The translations under genes and the position numbers were made by a program. Below are positions 39,376-48,523 of a DNA stretch of 64,000 nt, piece after piece. Source of the DNA: Erythrobacteraceae bacterium (GTDB lineage: Bacteria > Pseudomonadota > Alphaproteobacteria > Sphingomonadales > Sphingomonadaceae); assembly GCA_947479055.1 (NCBI GenBank), contig CANJYE010000010.1, positions 1-64,000 of the forward strand, written 5' to 3'. The notes beneath the pieces were generated by a model. It saw only the letters and a program-made list of their open reading frames with translations. It was not told the DNA's origin and made no database searches. The number at the start of each line of letters is the position of its first letter. Position 1 is the first letter of the stretch.

Positions 39376-40653
39376 TCATTTGCCGATGCAGAAGCGTCCA
39401 AACAGTACGTCGAGCATTTCCTCCGTCCCGGCACGCCCGGTCAGCTGGTCGAACGCTACCCGCGCTAACCGGAGCTGTTCCGCCACAAGCAGCGGGTCTG
39501 CCTCACACGCCGCCGCGTGCAGAGCGAGCTCAGCCTCCGCAATCAGACCATGCTGGCGCGCGTTCAGCGCGGCGTCACCCGGAGCAGGCATGGCTTGGCG
39601 GGCCTGGGAAACCAGCGCGCGCTTGAGATCCTCAATCCCCTCACCGGTCACGGCCGAAATGCGGTGATGGAGATGGTGCTTGGCCACGTGACCGGGACGA
39701 TCGCATTGCGCCTCGATTTCCCAACTCCCTTGCGGTCCCTGCCCTTCCGGCCCCAGCCACAGGACAAGGTCGGCCCGCTCCACCTCGCTCCACGCCCGGC
39801 CAATGCCGATGGCCTCGACCGGATCGGCACTGTCGTCGCGCAGGCCAGCGGTATCGACAAAAGAAAAGGGCACTCCTTCGATGGCTACCGGACGCACGAT
39901 CGCATCCCGCGTCGTCCCGGCCGTGGGCGCAGTGATGGCCGCCTCGCTTTCAACCAGCGCATTGAACAGGGTGGACTTGCCCGCGTTCGGCGGGCCGGCG
40001 AGGACAACCCGGTAGCCCTCGCGCAAGCTCTCCGCGCGCGGCCGGGTGAGCCAGTGGGCAAGTTCTGCCGCCTTTGCAGCCAACGCATTCGCAAAACCGG
40101 TGGGCAGCCCGACAACGTCACCCTCGTCGCTGAATTCGAGCACCGCCTCGACCGAGGCGCCCAATGACAGAACATCATTACGCCACAGACCAACTTGCCG
40201 CGACAGCGCGCCGCCCGCCAGCGCCAGAGATGTGCGTCTCTGCAATTCAGTTTCGGCGGTCAGCAGATCGGCCAGCCCTTCGGCCTCAGCCAGATCGATC
40301 CGGCCGTGGGAAAATGCGCGGCGAGTGAATTCACCCGGCTCAGCCTCGCGCAGCCCCGGCATCAGGGCAAGCGCAGTCTTGACCGCTGCCACCACCGCCC
40401 GGCCACCATGAAGATGCAGTTCGGCCATATCCTCGCCGGTTGCTGTGCCTGGGCCGGGAAACCACAGCGCCAATGCCTGATCGAGCTCTTCGCCATCGGC
40501 ATCGCGGAGCTGCCGCAGACTGGCCCGTCGCGGCGGTGGCAATCCGCCCGCGAGTTGCTCCAGCGCCCCACCCGCGCCCGGGCCACTGATCCGGATCACT
40601 GCGATACCTGCGGGCGGCTGGCCGCTCGACAAGGCGAAGATCGTATCCATCAT
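39376..40653 (-). CDS. mnmE: tRNA modification GTPase MnmE (TrmE)
   Basis: MnmE forms a complex with MnmG for cmnm5U34 modification. The protein has about 426 residues. The N-terminal tetrahydrofolate-binding domain starts DTIFALSSGQPPAGIAVIRISG, the G domain has GPPNAGKSTLFNAL (P-loop), and the protein ends FCIGK, matching the catalytic CxGK C-terminus. The start ATG is at 40653 (alternative at 40650). A perfect parS lies 3 bases upstream of the start, so ParB binding could affect its expression. Confidence 0.95.
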   Translation of the reverse strand: MMDTIFALSSGQPPAGIAVIRISGPGAGGALEQLAGGLPPPRRASLRQLRDADGEELDQALALWFPGPGTATGEDMAELHLHGGRAVVAAVKTALALMPGLREAEPGEFTRRAFSHGRIDLAEAEGLADLLTAETELQRRTSLALAGGALSRQVGLWRNDVLSLGASVEAVLEFSDEGDVVGLPTGFANALAAKAAELAHWLTRPRAESLREGYRVVLAGPPNAGKSTLFNALVESEAAITAPTAGTTRDAIVRPVAIEGVPFSFVDTAGLRDDSADPVEAIGIGRAWSEVERADLVLWLGPEGQGPQGSWEIEAQCDRPGHVAKHHLHHRISAVTGEGIEDLKRALVSQARQAMPAPGDAALNARQHGLIAEAELALHAAACEADPLLVAEQLRLARVAFDQLTGRAGTEEMLDVLFGRFCIGK

Positions 40654-40656
40654 GAT

Positions 40657-40672
40657 TGTTTCACGTGAAACA
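40657..40672. other. parS site (perfect consensus) upstream of mnmE
   Basis: TGTTTCACGTGAAACA is an exact 16-base palindrome, identical to the widely conserved parS. It sits between the DUF6489 stop side and the mnmE start, about 5.3 kb from the proposed origin. Confidence 0.95.
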
Positions 40673-40687
40673 CGGGCTGACAGATTG

Positions 40688-40948
40688 CTACTTGCCTGCG
40701 TCCTTCTTCGCAGTCCCCCCGGCAAAGGCCGCGCCGCTTTCCATCAGACCCTGGAAAAGTTTCAACCCCATCTGGCCCATCGGTGCAAGTTGCTGGGCCA
40801 GGCCCTGCAACTGCTCGACGCTGGTCGCACCGCTCATCGCCTTGGTCAGATTGTCCATGTAGATGCGGTTGGCCTGTTCCACATCGGGCAGGCCCATGAA
40901 GCGGCGCGCTTCCTCGGGGGTGCAGTCGATCGTGACATTTATCTGCAT
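40688..40948 (-). CDS. DUF6489-like small protein
   Basis: The protein has 86 residues. The beginning, MQINVTIDCTPEEARRFMGLPDV, is typical of a small sphingomonad family annotated as DUF6489. The remainder is helical, with MG-rich LAPMGQMGLKLFQG, then a short basic tail. The function is unknown. It is transcribed toward mnmE with a parS in between, so it could share its transcript. Confidence 0.75.
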   Translation of the reverse strand: MQINVTIDCTPEEARRFMGLPDVEQANRIYMDNLTKAMSGATSVEQLQGLAQQLAPMGQMGLKLFQGLMESGAAFAGGTAKKDAGK

Positions 40949-41075
40949 AATGGAGCCATCCGGTGAAGTATTTGCCCTGCTACCGTGTCACACGGCCTTG
41001 GCAAAGTCCATCGCCCGCCGATAGTGTCCGTTCCGGCGAGCATTCGTTCATCGCGCAATTCAGGCAGGTTCTCCC

Positions 41076-42662
41076 ATGACCATGGCACCGCGCTATCTCG
41101 TTCCCCTGCTGCTGGCACTGGCCAGTCTGCTGTGCCTTCTTGTTCATCCGCTGCGCTGGTGGCTGGTGCTGGCACTGCCATTGCTTGGGTTGGCGCTCTT
41201 TGACGTGCTCCAGTCTCGCCATTCGCTGCGCAGGCTGTATCCGCTGATTGCCCGTTTCCGCTGGTTCTCCGAGGACCTCCGCCCATTCGTGCGCGCCTAT
41301 TTCGTTGAGGGTGACCTTGAAGGCTATCCCTTCAACCATGATGAGCGGGCGCTGGTCTATGCCCGTGCCAAAGGCGATCTCGATACCCATCCGATGGGTA
41401 CGGAGCTGAATGTCTATGCGCCCGATTATCAGTGGCTGGGCCATTCAATCGTCCCCAATGCCAATGCTCCGGCGGAATGGCGCCTGCCCATCGGCGGGCC
41501 TGAATGCCGCCAACCCTATGCCTCTGCCCTGCTCAACATTTCGGCGATGAGCTTCGGTTCGCTGTCGGCCCGTGCGATCGAAGCGCTCAACAAGGGTGCG
41601 AAGATGGGCGGCTTTGCCCATGATACCGGCGAAGGATCGATCAGCCCCTACCATCGCATCCATGGCGGCGACCTGATCTGGGAAGTGGGCAGCGGCTATT
41701 TCGGCTGCCGCGATGCCAATGGCCGGTTCGATCCCGCCCGCTTCGCCGATCAGGCGCAGGCCGACCAGGTCAGGATGATCGAGATCAAGCTCAGCCAGGG
41801 GGCGAAACCGGGCCACGGAGGGGTGCTGCCCGCTGCCAAAGTGACGCGCGAGATTGCCGAAACGCGCGGCGTGCCGATGGGGCAGGACGTGGTTTCGCCC
41901 GCTGCCCATCCGGAATTTTCCACTCCACTGGAACTGATTGAATTTGCGTCCAGACTTCGCGATCTGTCTGGTGGCAAGCCGGTCGGCATCAAGCTGTGTG
42001 TCGGCCAGCCGCACGAAGTCCTGGCGATTGCCAAGGCGATGCTCGCCACCGGCATCACGCTCGATTTCATCGTTGTCGATGGTGGCGAGGGCGGCACCGG
42101 AGCGGCTCCGCTGGAATTGAGCAATTCCGTCGGCATGCCGCTGCGCGAAGGGCTGGTATGGGTACGCAATGCGCTGGTTGGCACGGGCCTGAAGGATGGG
42201 GTCCGGATCGGCGCATCGGGCAAGATCCATTCGGGCGCGGGAATGGCCGAAGCGTTCGGGTTGGGAGCGGACTGGTGCAATGCCGCACGCGGCTTCATGT
42301 TCGCACTGGGCTGCATCCAGTCGATGAAATGCCATACCGACATGTGCCCGACCGGTATCGCCACCCAATCACCTCTGCGCCAGAGCGCGCTGGTGGTGGG
42401 CGACAAGGCCGAGCGCGTCGCCCGCTTCCAGCGCCGCACGCTGTATGCCTTGCGTGAAATCGTGGTGGCAATGGGACTCGACAGCCCCTGGGCAATCACG
42501 CCGATGGACATGCGTGAACGGATCAATTCGGCCGAAACCGCCGCCGTTGACCGCATTCACGATTTCCTCGCCCCCGGGGCACTGCTCGAAGCGCCGGAAA
42601 GCACCCACGCGGCCCGCCAATGGGCGATGGCGCGGGCAGAGAGCTTCAGGCGGGTGAGCTGA
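41076..42662 (+). CDS. FMN-binding glutamate synthase family protein, membrane-anchored
   Basis: The protein has about 528 residues. The N-terminus has two hydrophobic helices (about 5-47). The rest is the GltS large-subunit FMN/TIM-barrel domain: ISAMSFGSLSARAIEALNKGA, GSISPYHRIHGGDLIWEVGSG, SGGKPVGIKLCVGQPHEVLA. Cysteines in LGCIQSMKCHTDMCPTGIA form the 3Fe-4S cluster site. It lacks the amidotransferase domain of glutamate synthase, so the true substrate is unknown. The start at 41076 or 41082 is equally possible. Confidence 0.85.
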   Translation: MTMAPRYLVPLLLALASLLCLLVHPLRWWLVLALPLLGLALFDVLQSRHSLRRLYPLIARFRWFSEDLRPFVRAYFVEGDLEGYPFNHDERALVYARAKGDLDTHPMGTELNVYAPDYQWLGHSIVPNANAPAEWRLPIGGPECRQPYASALLNISAMSFGSLSARAIEALNKGAKMGGFAHDTGEGSISPYHRIHGGDLIWEVGSGYFGCRDANGRFDPARFADQAQADQVRMIEIKLSQGAKPGHGGVLPAAKVTREIAETRGVPMGQDVVSPAAHPEFSTPLELIEFASRLRDLSGGKPVGIKLCVGQPHEVLAIAKAMLATGITLDFIVVDGGEGGTGAAPLELSNSVGMPLREGLVWVRNALVGTGLKDGVRIGASGKIHSGAGMAEAFGLGADWCNAARGFMFALGCIQSMKCHTDMCPTGIATQSPLRQSALVVGDKAERVARFQRRTLYALREIVVAMGLDSPWAITPMDMRERINSAETAAVDRIHDFLAPGALLEAPESTHAARQWAMARAESFRRVS

Positions 42663-42666
42663 ACCT

Positions 42667-43926
42667 TTACTGGTTCATCGTCGCGAAGAAATCCTCGTTG
42701 GTCTTGGAATCCTTCATCTTGTCGAGCAGGAATTCCATCGCATCGATCGTGCCCATCTGCATCAGGATTCGGCGCAGCACCCACATCTTGGAGAGCTTGT
42801 CCTTCTCCACCAGCAGCTCTTCCTTGCGGGTGCCGGACTTGCCGACATCCAGCGCCGGGAAGATGCGCTTGTCCGCGACCTTGCGGTCGAGCACGATTTC
42901 CGAGTTGCCGGTGCCCTTGAATTCTTCGAAAATCACTTCGTCCATGCGGCTGCCGGTATCGATAAGCGCGGTGGCGATGATAGAAAGCGAGCCGCCTTCC
43001 TCGATGTTGCGAGCGGCGCCGAAGAAGCGCTTGGGGCGCTGAAGCGCGTTGGCGTCAACACCGCCGGTCAGCACCTTTCCCGAGCTCGGCACGACCGTGT
43101 TGTAGGCCCGGCCAAGGCGGGTGATCGAATCGAGCAGGATCACCACGTCGCGCTTGTGTTCGACCAGCCGCTTGGCCTTCTCGATCACCATTTCAGCCAC
43201 TTGCACGTGGCGGCTGGCCGGCTCGTCGAAGGTCGAGGAGATGACCTCGCCCTTCACCGAACGCTGCATGTCAGTGACTTCCTCCGGCCGTTCATCGACG
43301 AGCAGCACCAGCAGGAACACTTCGGGGTGATTGTCGGTGATGGCCTTGGCGATGTTCTGCAACAGCACGGTCTTGCCGGTGCGTGGCGGAGCGACGATCA
43401 GTGCGCGCTGGCCCTTGCCCTGCGGCGCGATAATGTCGATCACCCGGGCCGACTTGTCCTTCACCGTGGGATCGACCGTGTCGAGAATCAGCTTCTCGTC
43501 TGGATAGAGCGGGGTGAGATTGTCGAAATTGGTGCGATGGCGGACCGCGTCGGGATCGTCGAAATTGACGGAAAGCAGCTTGGTCAGCGCGAAATAGCGT
43601 TCGCCGTCACGCGGTGCGCGAATCTCGCCTTCCACCGTGTCGCCGGTGCGCAGGCCCCATTTACGAACCTGGTTGGGGGAGACATAGATATCGTCCGGTC
43701 CGGCTAGGTAATTGGCTTCCGGGCTGCGCAGGAAGCCGAAACCGTCCTGCAACACCTCGATCGTGCCAATGCCGAGGATTTCCTCGCCATCGTCCGCCAC
43801 TTCTTTGAGGATGGCGAACATCAGGTCCTGCCGACGCATGGTCGATGCGCCTTCGACATCGAATTCCTCGGCCATTTCGACCAGTTCGGCCGGGGTTTTC
43901 TTCTTGAGTTCTTTGAGATGCATCAC
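42667..43926 (-). CDS. rho: Transcription termination factor Rho
   Basis: Rho is a hexameric RNA helicase that terminates transcripts. The protein has 419 residues. The N-terminal domain begins [20 protein letters not shown], the RNA-binding OB fold includes [23 protein letters not shown], and the ATPase core has [12 protein letters not shown] (Walker A) and [17 protein letters not shown]. Like many rho genes of the group it lies between mnmE and hemE near the origin. It converges on the glutamate-synthase-like gene with a 4-base gap. Confidence 0.97.
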   Translation of the reverse strand: MMHLKELKKKTPAELVEMAEEFDVEGASTMRRQDLMFAILKEVADDGEEILGIGTIEVLQDGFGFLRSPEANYLAGPDDIYVSPNQVRKWGLRTGDTVEGEIRAPRDGERYFALTKLLSVNFDDPDAVRHRTNFDNLTPLYPDEKLILDTVDPTVKDKSARVIDIIAPQGKGQRALIVAPPRTGKTVLLQNIAKAITDNHPEVFLLVLLVDERPEEVTDMQRSVKGEVISSTFDEPASRHVQVAEMVIEKAKRLVEHKRDVVILLDSITRLGRAYNTVVPSSGKVLTGGVDANALQRPKRFFGAARNIEEGGSLSIIATALIDTGSRMDEVIFEEFKGTGNSEIVLDRKVADKRIFPALDVGKSGTRKEELLVEKDKLSKMWVLRRILMQMGTIDAMEFLLDKMKDSKTNEDFFATMNQ

Positions 43927-44098
43927 TTGTATCCGAATATGGAGCGTTTGGCCGGAAGGTCTATGGGCTTGGGGAAAGCGGACCTGTCACCATGAACGGC
44001 GACTTCAACCGGAAAGTGGGGCGGCGATAGGGCGACTGCGAAGGCGCGTCAATTTGAAAAGCAATGCCGCATCTGCGTCTCGTCGTGAAAATACCGGG

Positions 44099-44542
44099 TC
44101 AGAACGGGCGGACGACAACCAGCACAACAATCAGCGCCGCGGCCAGACCTGGAACCTCGTTGAGCAAGCGCAAGGCCTTGCCTTCGAGCTTGCGTTCACC
44201 CCGGGACAATGCCCTGGCGTATTGGACCAGCCATCCATGATAGCCACTGAGGCCCAGCACCAGCAGGAATTTCAGCACGAACCAGCCATGGGTAAAGGCC
44301 CCGGTTACATGAGCCAGAGCCAGCCCTAGAATCCACACGACGATGATTGAAGGGGTCAGGATAATCCGGCGCAACCGGGTCTCCCGCTCAACCCATTTGG
44401 CATTCTCGGAGCTCTCGGGAGGCAATTCCTGATGATAAATGAAAAAGCGCGGCAGCATGAACAGCCCCGCCATCCAGAAAATCACGAAGATGATATGGCC
44501 GGCCTTGAGCCAGAGATAGATCATGCCAAGCATCCCGAGCAT
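44099..44542 (-). CDS. hemJ: Protoporphyrinogen IX oxidase HemJ (CopD/UPF0093 family)
   Basis: HemJ oxidises protoporphyrinogen IX to protoporphyrin IX in the membrane. The protein has about 147 residues with four membrane helices. WLKAGHIIFVIFWMAGLFMLPRFF carries the conserved His and the RFF end, and later LSGYHGWLVQYAR and RLLNEVPGLAAALIVILV-like segments fit. The start at 44542 (MLGMLGMIYLW) is inferred: the longer start at 44563 lies in the phage-like fragment that abuts the gene. No good ribosome site is seen. hemE is close by, giving a haem pair. Confidence 0.85.
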   Translation of the reverse strand: MLGMLGMIYLWLKAGHIIFVIFWMAGLFMLPRFFIYHQELPPESSENAKWVERETRLRRIILTPSIIVVWILGLALAHVTGAFTHGWFVLKFLLVLGLSGYHGWLVQYARALSRGERKLEGKALRLLNEVPGLAAALIVVLVVVRPF

Positions 44543-44547
44543 GGGGT

Positions 44548-44777
44548 GGATAGCCGATGACATCCACCACGCTGTCGACGTGCCCGGGATCGTAGGCGAG
44601 CCGGGTCAGCTTGAGGTCGATCATGCACAGCGCGACCTGTGCCGGGGACACCGGCATACCGAGCGTGATCGACCAGCGAGCAGCGATCGATTTGAACTGG
44701 TCGGCCGGGTCGCCGTAATCGTCGCGGCGTTCTTCGAGCACCTTGGCGGTGTGACCGAGAATGGACCAGCTGGTCAT
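44548..44777 (-). pseudogene. DUF6378-like phage gene, truncated at hemJ
   Basis: From ATG at 44777 the first 76 codons read like the phage-type DUF6378 family: ILGHTAKVLEERRDDYGDP, FKSIAARWS, PVSPAQVALCMIDLKLTRLA and DPGHVDSVVDVIGY. At the point where the family continues (usually with AAC...) the reading frame runs into hemJ in another frame and continues as an unrelated tail to 44388. The 3' end of the gene is therefore lost. It overlaps the preceding RuvC-like tail by ATGA, as phage genes do. Family assignment is from memory of the pattern. Confidence 0.55.
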
Positions 44778-44872
44778 CGCACACCTCCATGGGTCTCAAT
44801 GGCCCAGAGCAGAATGGCGATGGCATCCGCCTCATTGTCGTCGGCGGGCGTATAATATGCTGAACGGCCTGC
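44774..44872 (-). pseudogene. Tail of a RuvC-like phage nuclease gene
   Basis: Directly after the hemE stop a third reading frame gives about 32 codons ending YYTPADDNEADAIAILLWA...GVR then TGA. The D-x-NEADA pattern is the C-terminal acidic motif of RuvC-type/RNase H-like resolvases of phages. The N-terminal part is missing; hemE occupies its place. Together with the next fragment it looks like a cut-out piece of phage DNA. Confidence 0.45.
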
Positions 44873-44873
44873 G

Positions 44874-45899
44874 TCACCCCTGCCAGCCTCTTACCGTAGC
44901 AAGCAACCGCTCGACATGGGCAATCGGCGTGTGCTGGCCGATACCATGGCCCAGATTGAATACATGCGGCCGACCCGCGAAAATATCGAGCAAACGCCTG
45001 GCCTGCTCCTCCAGCCCGGGGCTGCCAGCCTCCAGCAGCAGGGGATCGAGATTGCCCTGCACCGGCATTCCCTCGGGCAATGCTCCAGCCGCCCAAAGCG
45101 GATCGATCGTCTCGTCGATGCCAACCGCATCGACCCCGGTTTCGCGGGCATAGGCCGGCAATTTCTCGCCCACACCTTTGGGAAAACCGATCACTGGACA
45201 ATCGGGGAACTGCACTTTTAGCGCCGCGACAATCCGGGCGTTCGGCGCGATCACCCAGCGTTCGAATTCGGCCGGCGCCAGGCTGCCCGCCCAGCTGTCG
45301 AACAATTGCACCACTTCCGCCCCGGCGCGGATCTGTCCGGCAAGGTAATCGACTGTCACCGCCACAATGGCATCGATGATCGCCTGGAAGACAGCGGGAT
45401 CGCGATAGGCCATCAGCCTGGTGACATGCTGGTCGCGGCTGCCCTCGCCTGCCACCATGTAGGTCGCAACCGTCCAGGGGCTGCCGGCAAAGCCCAGCAG
45501 GGTCGTCTCAGGGCCGAGCGCAGCCTTGACCCCGGCGACGGTAGCGTAAATCGGCGCAAGGCGCTCAGGCACGGCTTCCAGGCCATCCAGGGCATGATCC
45601 ACGAGGCGAGGCGAGAGCCTTGGTCCTTCCCCGACGAGGAATTCCAGATTCTGGCCCATCGCATAGGGCACGATCAGGATGTCGGAGAACAGGATCGCCC
45701 CGTCGAAGCCGAACCGGCGAACTGGCTGAAGCGTGATCTCAGTCGCGGCCTCGCTGTCATAGACCAGTTCGAGAAATCCGCCCTTTTCGGTGCGAAGGGC
45801 GCGGTATTCGGGCAGGTAACGCCCGGCCTGACGCATCAGCCAGATCGGGCGCGCAGGCGTGTTCGCGCCGCGCAAAGTGTCGAGCAAAAGGCCGGGCAT
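44874..45899 (-). CDS. hemE: Uroporphyrinogen decarboxylase
   Basis: HemE decarboxylates uroporphyrinogen III to coproporphyrinogen III. The protein has 341 residues. The N-terminal signature RPIWLMRQAGRYLPEYRALR (about residue 18) and GFAGSPWTVATYMVAGE in the middle match the family; FNLGHGIGQHTP is the C-terminal motif. It starts at 45899, next to the proposed origin, and is transcribed away from it. In Caulobacter-type chromosomes hemE borders oriC. Confidence 0.96.
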   Translation of the reverse strand: MPGLLLDTLRGANTPARPIWLMRQAGRYLPEYRALRTEKGGFLELVYDSEAATEITLQPVRRFGFDGAILFSDILIVPYAMGQNLEFLVGEGPRLSPRLVDHALDGLEAVPERLAPIYATVAGVKAALGPETTLLGFAGSPWTVATYMVAGEGSRDQHVTRLMAYRDPAVFQAIIDAIVAVTVDYLAGQIRAGAEVVQLFDSWAGSLAPAEFERWVIAPNARIVAALKVQFPDCPVIGFPKGVGEKLPAYARETGVDAVGIDETIDPLWAAGALPEGMPVQGNLDPLLLEAGSPGLEEQARRLLDIFAGRPHVFNLGHGIGQHTPIAHVERLLATVRGWQG

Positions 45900-46230
45900 C
45901 TCTTCGCCTTATTACAAATATAGAGTCTTAAGACAGGGTTGTTGGAGTCAGTTGACCCTGTGGAAAGCGGGGATTGCGCGCCATTGCCCGATTTCTCCCG
46001 GATTGAACAGGGGGAGACGCGGTCCGACTCATGGCTGCGGCGCGTCAAGCAAAGCTTATCCCCCTTGTCCCCAGCCTGTGGGAATCCCTCTCACCATGTC
46101 CACAACTGACAAGGCGGATTGCCGGCAGTGGGTATGGAAATCGCGCCCAAGCTTGTCCCTGCGCCTGTCCCATGGTTTATGCGGCGCTCTGTCCACAGAC
46201 TGGCGATGCCTTTCAGCTCATGATCCTGCG
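45900..46230. other. Proposed replication origin (oriC) between hemE and the dikinase regulator
   Basis: This 331-base non-coding gap has hemE and the DUF299 gene pointing outward. An AT-rich patch (45907-45931) could be the unwinding element. DnaA-box-like words: ATGTCCACA (46096-46104), CTGTCCACA (46190-46198), CTTATCCCC (46054-46062) and CTGTGGAAA on the other strand (45959-45967), each two or so mismatches from TTATCCACA. GANTC occurs at 45923, 45945, 46026 and 46082. Boundary genes hemE and RP001/CC0001-type genes define oriC in Caulobacter and Rickettsia; function here is inferred by synteny. Confidence 0.65.
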
Positions 46231-47085
46231 ATGACCCGGCGCCACCTTCACCTCCTGTCCGATTCGACCGGCGAGACGCTGGAGATGATCGCCAATGCAG
46301 CCCTCGCGCAATTCGAGGATGGCGATGTCGTCCGGCATTTCTGGCCGATGGTCCGTTCGCAGCAGCATCTCGACCGGATCATCGGCCAGCTGGCGAGCGA
46401 ACCGGGGCTGGTGATGTTCACGCTGGTCAATCCCGAGATTCGCGCCCGGCTGGAAGAGAAATGCCGGGCGCTTGGCCTGCCGGTGGTGCCGGCGCTGGAC
46501 GCGGTGACTGCCGCGCTGGAAAACCACCTTGGCCAGCAGGCCAGGGGTCGACCCGGACGTCAGCACATGCTGGACGATGCCTATTTCGCCCGGGTCGATG
46601 CGATCCACTTTACCATTGCCCATGATGACGGGATCGCGTGGGAGGACTGGGAGGAAGCCGATATCGTGCTGGCGGGCGTTTCCCGCACCTCCAAGACCCC
46701 GACCAGCATCTATCTCGCCAATCGCGGATACAAGATCGCCAATATCCCGCTGGTGGTGGAAAGCCCGCCGCCGCCAGCGCTGTTCGGGCTGCGCCATCCA
46801 TTAGTGGTGGGGCTGGTGACCGCTCCCGAGCGGCTGATCCAGGTTCGCCGCAACCGCCTGATCGCGATGAACGAACAGACCGAGACCACCTATGTCGACG
46901 CGGAAAAGGTCAAGGCCGAAGTGCAGTTCGCCCGCCGGATGTTCGCAGACAATGGCTGGCCGGTTATCGATGTCACCCGCCGCTCAATCGAAGAGACGGC
47001 CGCCGCGATCATCCGGCTCTACAACGAATTTATCGAGCGCCGCGCTGCTGGCCTCTCGTTTGGCGAGGAGGCCGGACCGGCATGA
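46231..47085 (+). CDS. Pyruvate, phosphate/water dikinase regulatory protein (kinase-phosphorylase, DUF299)
   Basis: This bifunctional protein phosphorylates and dephosphorylates a threonine of the dikinase (PPDK or PpsA). The protein has 284 residues. [20 protein letters not shown] is the N-terminal signature, and [28 protein letters not shown] contains the P-loop-like GVSRTSKT (about residue 150). The start at 46231 is preferred. It is the RP001/CC0001-type gene next to oriC. Target enzyme (PPDK or PpsA) is not in the window. Confidence 0.9.
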   Translation: MTRRHLHLLSDSTGETLEMIANAALAQFEDGDVVRHFWPMVRSQQHLDRIIGQLASEPGLVMFTLVNPEIRARLEEKCRALGLPVVPALDAVTAALENHLGQQARGRPGRQHMLDDAYFARVDAIHFTIAHDDGIAWEDWEEADIVLAGVSRTSKTPTSIYLANRGYKIANIPLVVESPPPPALFGLRHPLVVGLVTAPERLIQVRRNRLIAMNEQTETTYVDAEKVKAEVQFARRMFADNGWPVIDVTRRSIEETAAAIIRLYNEFIERRAAGLSFGEEAGPA

Positions 47086-47666
47086 TTGTCCTTGCGTCGC
47101 AAAGCGCCTCGCGCCGGGCCATGCTGGGGGCGGCGGGAATCCATTTCGAGGCTCTGCCTGCCTATATCGATGAGCGGGCGCTGGAATTGCAGCTCGGCGA
47201 TGCGTCGCCCGCGATTGTTGCACTGACCCTGGCCGAGGCGAAGGCGCAGGCGATCTCTCCCGAAGCGCCAGGGCGGCTGGTGCTGGGCAGCGATTCGCTG
47301 GTGGTCGTGGAAGGCCGCCGCTTCGACAAGCCGCAGAGCCGCGACGAAGCGGCGGAGCACCTGCGGTTCTTTTCGGGCAGGCAGATGGAACTGCACAGCG
47401 CCGCCGCGCTGGTGCGTGACAGCGAACTGGTCTGGCGTCATGCGGACATGGCTGGATTGCAGGTGCGCGCGCTGTCTGATGGTTTCATCGAACATTATTT
47501 GTCGTGCGAATGGCCGACCGTCTCCGGCTGTGTCGGGGTGTTCCGGATCGAAGCGATGGGCGTTCAATTGTTCGAACAGATCACGGGCGACCAGTTCACC
47601 GTGCTCGGCATGCCACTACTGCCGTTGCTGGGCGCGTTGCGCGATGCCGGGGAGTTGATGTCATGA
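47082..47666 (+). CDS. Maf family nucleotide pyrophosphatase
   Basis: The protein has 194 residues. It starts [19 protein letters not shown] (family: LASxSPRRxxLL), with [13 protein letters not shown] for the catalytic Asp region and [14 protein letters not shown]. Maf proteins hydrolyse non-canonical or modified NTPs. It overlaps the upstream regulator by ATGA and aroE downstream, part of the regulator-maf-aroE-coaE-dnaQ run known from alphaproteobacterial origins. Confidence 0.9.
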   Translation: MIVLASQSASRRAMLGAAGIHFEALPAYIDERALELQLGDASPAIVALTLAEAKAQAISPEAPGRLVLGSDSLVVVEGRRFDKPQSRDEAAEHLRFFSGRQMELHSAAALVRDSELVWRHADMAGLQVRALSDGFIEHYLSCEWPTVSGCVGVFRIEAMGVQLFEQITGDQFTVLGMPLLPLLGALRDAGELMS

Positions 47667-48523
47667 CGTCAGCCTATGCAGAGGTGATCGGCGATCCGAT
47701 CGCCCAGTCGAAATCGCCCGCGATCCACAATTACTGGCTGGAAAAGCTTGGGATCGATGCGGGCTACCGCGCCTCCCATGTGAAGGCGGAGGAACTGCCG
47801 GGCTATCTCGCCGGTCGCAGGGCCGATCCCGCCTGGCGTGGCTGCAATGTCACCATGCCCCACAAGCAGGCGGTAATCCCGCTGATCGACCGGCTCGATC
47901 CGCTGGCTGCAAGGATCGGCGCGGTGAACACCATCGTGCGCGAGGGCGATGGGGCGCTTTGCGGCTATAACACCGACGTGGGCGGGTTTCTCGAACCGCT
48001 GCGGCCCTTGCTGGCGCAGCAGCACCTGTTCCGCATGGCCCGCGTGCTGGGGACGGGTGGCGCGGCGCGCGCGATCATCGCGGCGCTGGCGGGCGAGCAT
48101 GTCACCATCGTGCTGGCCGGGCGCAACCCGGACAAGGCTCGCGCTTTGCTCGACGAGCTCGATCCGGGCGGCGAGCACCATGTCGCCCCGCTCGATCATT
48201 TTGCCGATGCCACCGACTTCGCCTTCGACGATCGCGCAGGCTGCTTCGACCTGATCGTCAACGCCAGCCCGCTCGGCATGGCCGGTCAGCCACCGCTGGC
48301 GTTCGATTTCAGCCATGCTCCTCCCGGCAGCGTGGTCTACGACATCGTCACTCATCCGCTCGACACCGCCTTCCTCCAGGCGGCCCGAGCGGCGGGTTTC
48401 ACGACGCTCGACGGATTGCACATGCTGATCGGGCAGGCTGCCGAGGCATTCACCCGCTTTTTCGGCCAACCTCCTCCGCGTGATGATCATGATGCGGAAC
48501 TGCGAAAGGTGCTGACAGCATGA
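47663..48523 (+). CDS. aroE: Shikimate dehydrogenase
   Basis: AroE reduces 3-dehydroshikimate to shikimate with NADPH. The protein has 286 residues. [17 protein letters not shown] binds shikimate, [16 protein letters not shown] carries the catalytic Lys, and the NADP part [14 protein letters not shown] and INASPLGM-like [10 protein letters not shown] follow. Start and stop overlap maf and coaE (ATGA). Confidence 0.94.
   Translation: MTSAYAEVIGDPIAQSKSPAIHNYWLEKLGIDAGYRASHVKAEELPGYLAGRRADPAWRGCNVTMPHKQAVIPLIDRLDPLAARIGAVNTIVREGDGALCGYNTDVGGFLEPLRPLLAQQHLFRMARVLGTGGAARAIIAALAGEHVTIVLAGRNPDKARALLDELDPGGEHHVAPLDHFADATDFAFDDRAGCFDLIVNASPLGMAGQPPLAFDFSHAPPGSVVYDIVTHPLDTAFLQAARAAGFTTLDGLHMLIGQAAEAFTRFFGQPPPRDDHDAELRKVLTA

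Noticed and set aside
44388-44547. Last 50 codons of the frame starting at 44777
   Set aside because: This part is simply hemJ read in another frame; only the first 76 codons resemble a phage family.
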